Part shown: positions 5,488 to 7,169 of the stretch, piece after piece
Numbering within the stretch: position 1 is the first letter of the stretch
How the letters are laid out: every line of letters starts with the position of its first letter
From: an uncultured Veillonella sp.
GTDB lineage: Bacteria > Bacillota > Negativicutes > Veillonellales > Veillonellaceae
Length of the DNA stretch: 7,169 nucleotides
Direction of reading: 5' to 3'
Assembly (NCBI GenBank): GCA_902466275.1
Contig: CABQQJ010000038.1
Location: 1-7,169 of the forward strand
Notes under the pieces: generated by a model
What the model was told of the DNA's origin: nothing
What the model saw: only the letters and a program-made list of their open reading frames with translations
Database searches by the model: none
Program-made: the position numbers and the translations under genes

Positions 5488-6750
5488 ATGAAAAAACAAT
5501 TCGCAACAATGTTAGCAGCAACAGCAGTGTTAGGTGTAACAACAGCATTTGCTGCAAATCCATTCTCCGATGTAACTCCAGATAGCTGGGCATACCAAGC
5601 AGTATCCCAATTAGCACAATCCGGTATCGTTAATGGTTACCCAGATGGCACTTTCAAAGGCCAAAACAATATCACTCGTTATGAAATGGCTCAAATGGTA
5701 GCTAAAGCTATGGCTAACCAAGATCGTGCTAACGCTGAACAACAAGCTATGATTAACCGCTTGGCAGATGAGTTCTCTAACGAGTTGAACAACCTCGGAG
5801 TTCGAGTATCTCGCTTAGAAGACCGTGTAGGTAATGTAAAGGTAACTGGTGATGCTCGTATCCGTTATCAAGGTTCTGAAGACAAAGGTGTTTACAAAGC
5901 TAATAGTAAATCTTTAACTGACGGCCGTGCACGTGTACAATTCAATGCTAATGTAAATGATAAAACACAAGCAGTTGTTCGTGTAAAAGGTAATTACGAA
6001 TTTGGTGACTCTACTAAAGGTTCTCAAGCAACAATCGATCGTGCTTACGTAGATCACAAATTTGGTAGCAACGTATCTGCTAAAGCTGGTCGTTTCCAAC
6101 AAACAATTGGTGGCGGTTTGATGTACGATGATACATTTGATGGTGCACAATTGAACGTAGGTAATGATAAAGTTCAAGTACAAGGTGCGTATGGTTATAT
6201 GATTGATGGTGCTGCTGATGGCAACTCCAAATCTGATAACCCATCTGTATCCTATGTAGGCTTAAAAGGTAAAGTTGGTAAAGAATCCTCCGTTGGTGGT
6301 TTCTACTCCAGATTATCTAGCGGCAACTTGAACCATAATGGTGTAACAGTTAATTCCGATAAACAAGATGTTTACGGTTTCAATGCGGACTTCCGTAAAA
6401 ATAAATTGTGGGCTGGCGGTGAATGGTTGAAAGCTTCCAACGTAGATAATTCTCAAGCTTGGACAGCAGGTCTTGGCTATGGTAACTACGACATCGCTAA
6501 AAAAGGTACATGGGATGTGAAAGGTCAATACTTCAACCAAAAAGCTAACGCTCCAATCGTAAGCTCCACTTGGGATCAAGCATATGACTTAACAAATACA
6601 TCTAATGGTTACAAAGGTTACATGGCTAGCGTAGACTACGCAGTACAAGATAACGTAGGTTTATCCGCAGGTTATGGCTTCAACTCTAAAGACCAAAGCG
6701 GTAATGATCTTTCCGATTTCTACCGTGCAGAATTAAACTACAAATTCTAA
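5488..6750 (+). CDS. OmpM-type SLH-domain outer-membrane porin
   Basis: A 420-residue outer-membrane protein that acts as porin and envelope tether. A signal peptide (1-22, MKKQF... ending AFA, predicted mature start ANPFSD) is followed by one SLH domain (about 24-75) with FSDVTPDSWAY, GIVNGYPDGTF and TRYE at 63-66. A helical linker/coiled coil (about 77-115) leads to a Gly/aromatic-rich beta-barrel (about 117-420) that ends in Phe, the usual C-terminal signal for outer-membrane insertion. In Negativicutes the SLH domain of such proteins binds peptidoglycan and holds the outer membrane to the wall. The start at 5488 is chosen because AAGGA (5476-5480) is 7 nt upstream and the signal peptide begins there; an in-frame GTG at 5434 would add 18 residues. 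Codon choice looks restricted, as expected for a highly expressed gene. These bacteria often carry several ompM paralogues, so no paralogue number is given. Confidence 0.94.
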   Translation: MKKQFATMLAATAVLGVTTAFAANPFSDVTPDSWAYQAVSQLAQSGIVNGYPDGTFKGQNNITRYEMAQMVAKAMANQDRANAEQQAMINRLADEFSNELNNLGVRVSRLEDRVGNVKVTGDARIRYQGSEDKGVYKANSKSLTDGRARVQFNANVNDKTQAVVRVKGNYEFGDSTKGSQATIDRAYVDHKFGSNVSAKAGRFQQTIGGGLMYDDTFDGAQLNVGNDKVQVQGAYGYMIDGAADGNSKSDNPSVSYVGLKGKVGKESSVGGFYSRLSSGNLNHNGVTVNSDKQDVYGFNADFRKNKLWAGGEWLKASNVDNSQAWTAGLGYGNYDIAKKGTWDVKGQYFNQKANAPIVSSTWDQAYDLTNTSNGYKGYMASVDYAVQDNVGLSAGYGFNSKDQSGNDLSDFYRAELNYKF

Positions 6751-6760
6751 TTCCCTCACA

Positions 6761-6794
6761 AACAAAAAAGACTTCTTCGGAAGTCTTTTTTGTT
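6761..6794 (+). terminator. UUCG-loop terminator after ompM
   Basis: A perfect 15-bp stem (6761-6775 with 6780-6794) is closed by the very stable C(UUCG)G tetraloop. The lower stem is an A6/T6 run, so the right arm supplies the T tract and the element can terminate in both directions. It begins 10 nt after the ompM stop codon. Confidence 0.93.
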
Positions 6795-6929
6795 GTATAA
6801 AAAATCTATTTATTATCTTTTGTATATAATAGTATATATATAGTAAAATAAATCTATATATAATATAGGCGAGGAAATCGAATTAATTAGTATATAGCTA
6901 GCTTTATGACACAATATGTTGTATGAGGT

Positions 6930-6953
6930 GTTTATGAACTGTTTATGCATAAA
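6930..6953. repeat. GTTTATG direct repeats ending in a palindrome
   Basis: GTTTATG occurs at 6930-6936 and 6941-6947, exactly 11 bp apart (one helical turn), with a partial third copy (CTTTATG) at 6902-6908. The second copy is the left half of a perfect 12-bp palindrome, TTTATGCATAAA (6942-6953). This could be a protein-binding site or chance in AT-rich DNA. Confidence 0.3.
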
Positions 6954-6961
6954 ATAGCTTT

Positions 6962-6994
6962 TTTCTAATTAATAGACATATTATTAATTAGAAA
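6962..6994. repeat. Inverted repeat with 13-bp arms
   Basis: Arms 6962-6974 and 6982-6994 are perfectly complementary around a 7-nt centre. Neither strand has a T tract directly after the stem, so it is not a normal terminator. The core 9-mer ATTAATTAG of the arms also occurs at 6882-6890. It may be an operator, a transcript-stabilising hairpin or a remnant of a mobile element. Confidence 0.55.
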
Positions 6995-7092
6995 TACTTA
7001 ACAATATATATGATAACAAATCTCATTTAATACAAAAAAAGATAAATTTGATATTTTTAATAAAAAAATATATAAAATTTTACTATAAAGGG

Positions 7093-7121
7093 TTTAAAAA
7101 TTCTAAATTCTGTTTTATAAT
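7093..7121 (+). promoter_or_regulatory. Possible promoter reading out of the right edge
   Basis: TTTAAA (7093-7098; 4 of 6) and a perfect TATAAT (7116-7121) are separated by 17 nt. It would start transcription near 7128, at the first GYGGGACRC repeat, and read toward whatever lies beyond the window. In DNA this AT-rich the match could be fortuitous. Confidence 0.4.
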
Positions 7122-7128
7122 AATATAT

Positions 7129-7158
7129 GCGGGACACAAAAAGTTATAAGTGGGACGC
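7129..7158 (+). repeat. Paired 9-bp GYGGGACRC direct repeats
   Basis: GCGGGACAC (7129-7137) and GTGGGACGC (7150-7158) share 7 of 9 bases and start 21 bp apart, two helical turns. They are the only GC-rich words in the last 300 bases. Closely spaced imperfect direct repeats occur at the ends of some insertion sequences (for example IS21-type ends) and as tandem operators. The window ends too soon to choose. Confidence 0.35.
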
Positions 7159-7169
7159 TTTAAGACCAA

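Larger units (their letters stand above)
6795..7169. other. AT-rich intergenic region, no convincing gene
   Basis: This 375-nt stretch consists largely of A/T runs and TATATA-like tracts, with stop codons in all frames. The only structure I can support is listed separately: two GTTTATG repeats, a 13-bp-arm inverted repeat, a promoter-like pair and the GYGGGACRC repeats at the right edge. A 7-codon frame at 6934 (MNCLCIK) is too short and too close to its G-rich stretch to call. Confidence 0.7.

Noticed and set aside
6825..6864. TATAAT boxes at 6825 and 6859 as promoters
   Set aside because: Neither has a -35 or extended TG, and the surrounding TATATA tracts generate such hexamers by chance.
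1..7169. CRISPR array, rRNA, intact tRNA or transposase gene
   Set aside because: No regularly spaced repeats of 20-40 bp, no rRNA-like conserved blocks, no complete tRNA cloverleaf and no transposase motifs were seen.

Overview
The window looks like a piece of a diderm Firmicute chromosome (Negativicutes), most likely Veillonella or a close relative. Three things point there: low-GC DNA with AGGAGG-type ribosome binding sites; genes for lipopolysaccharide export (lptB and an lptF/G permease) followed by a DUF3084 gene; and an outer-membrane porin that starts with an S-layer homology (SLH) domain, the OmpM type that ties the outer membrane to peptidoglycan in these bacteria. The genus is inferred from gene content and protein character, not from a database match.

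Layout. All genes are on the + strand. (1) 1-2812: the 3' part of lptB, then an lptF/G permease and a DUF3084 protein, tightly spaced and closed by a strong 16-bp hairpin terminator at 2845-2887. (2) 2930-4910: a second compact operon with a RuvC/YqgF-like RNase H-fold protein, a YitT-family membrane protein (11-bp gene overlap) and a type I signal peptidase, closed by a terminator at 4919-4959. (3) 4960-5487: AT-rich non-coding DNA. It holds a candidate structured RNA ending in a weak terminator (5006-5178), then a two-promoter control region with two 6-4-6 palindromes, then a roughly 155-nt leader with a 14-codon upstream ORF and a possible Shine-Dalgarno-sequestering fold. (4) 5488-6750: the OmpM-type porin, followed by a UUCG-loop terminator. 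(5) 6795-7169: very AT-rich DNA with no convincing gene. It contains a 13-bp-arm inverted repeat, short direct repeats and, at the right edge, a promoter-like pair followed by two 9-bp GYGGGACRC repeats 21 bp apart.

How the genes fit together. Most of the window serves the envelope. LptB and LptF/G power and form the inner-membrane extractor for LPS, with DUF3084 as a probable but uncharacterised envelope partner. Signal peptidase I matures exported proteins, plausibly including the porin, whose signal peptide ends in an AxA site. OmpM supplies both permeability and outer-membrane tethering. The least explained part is the ompM control region and leader, and that is where a new regulatory device is most likely to be found.
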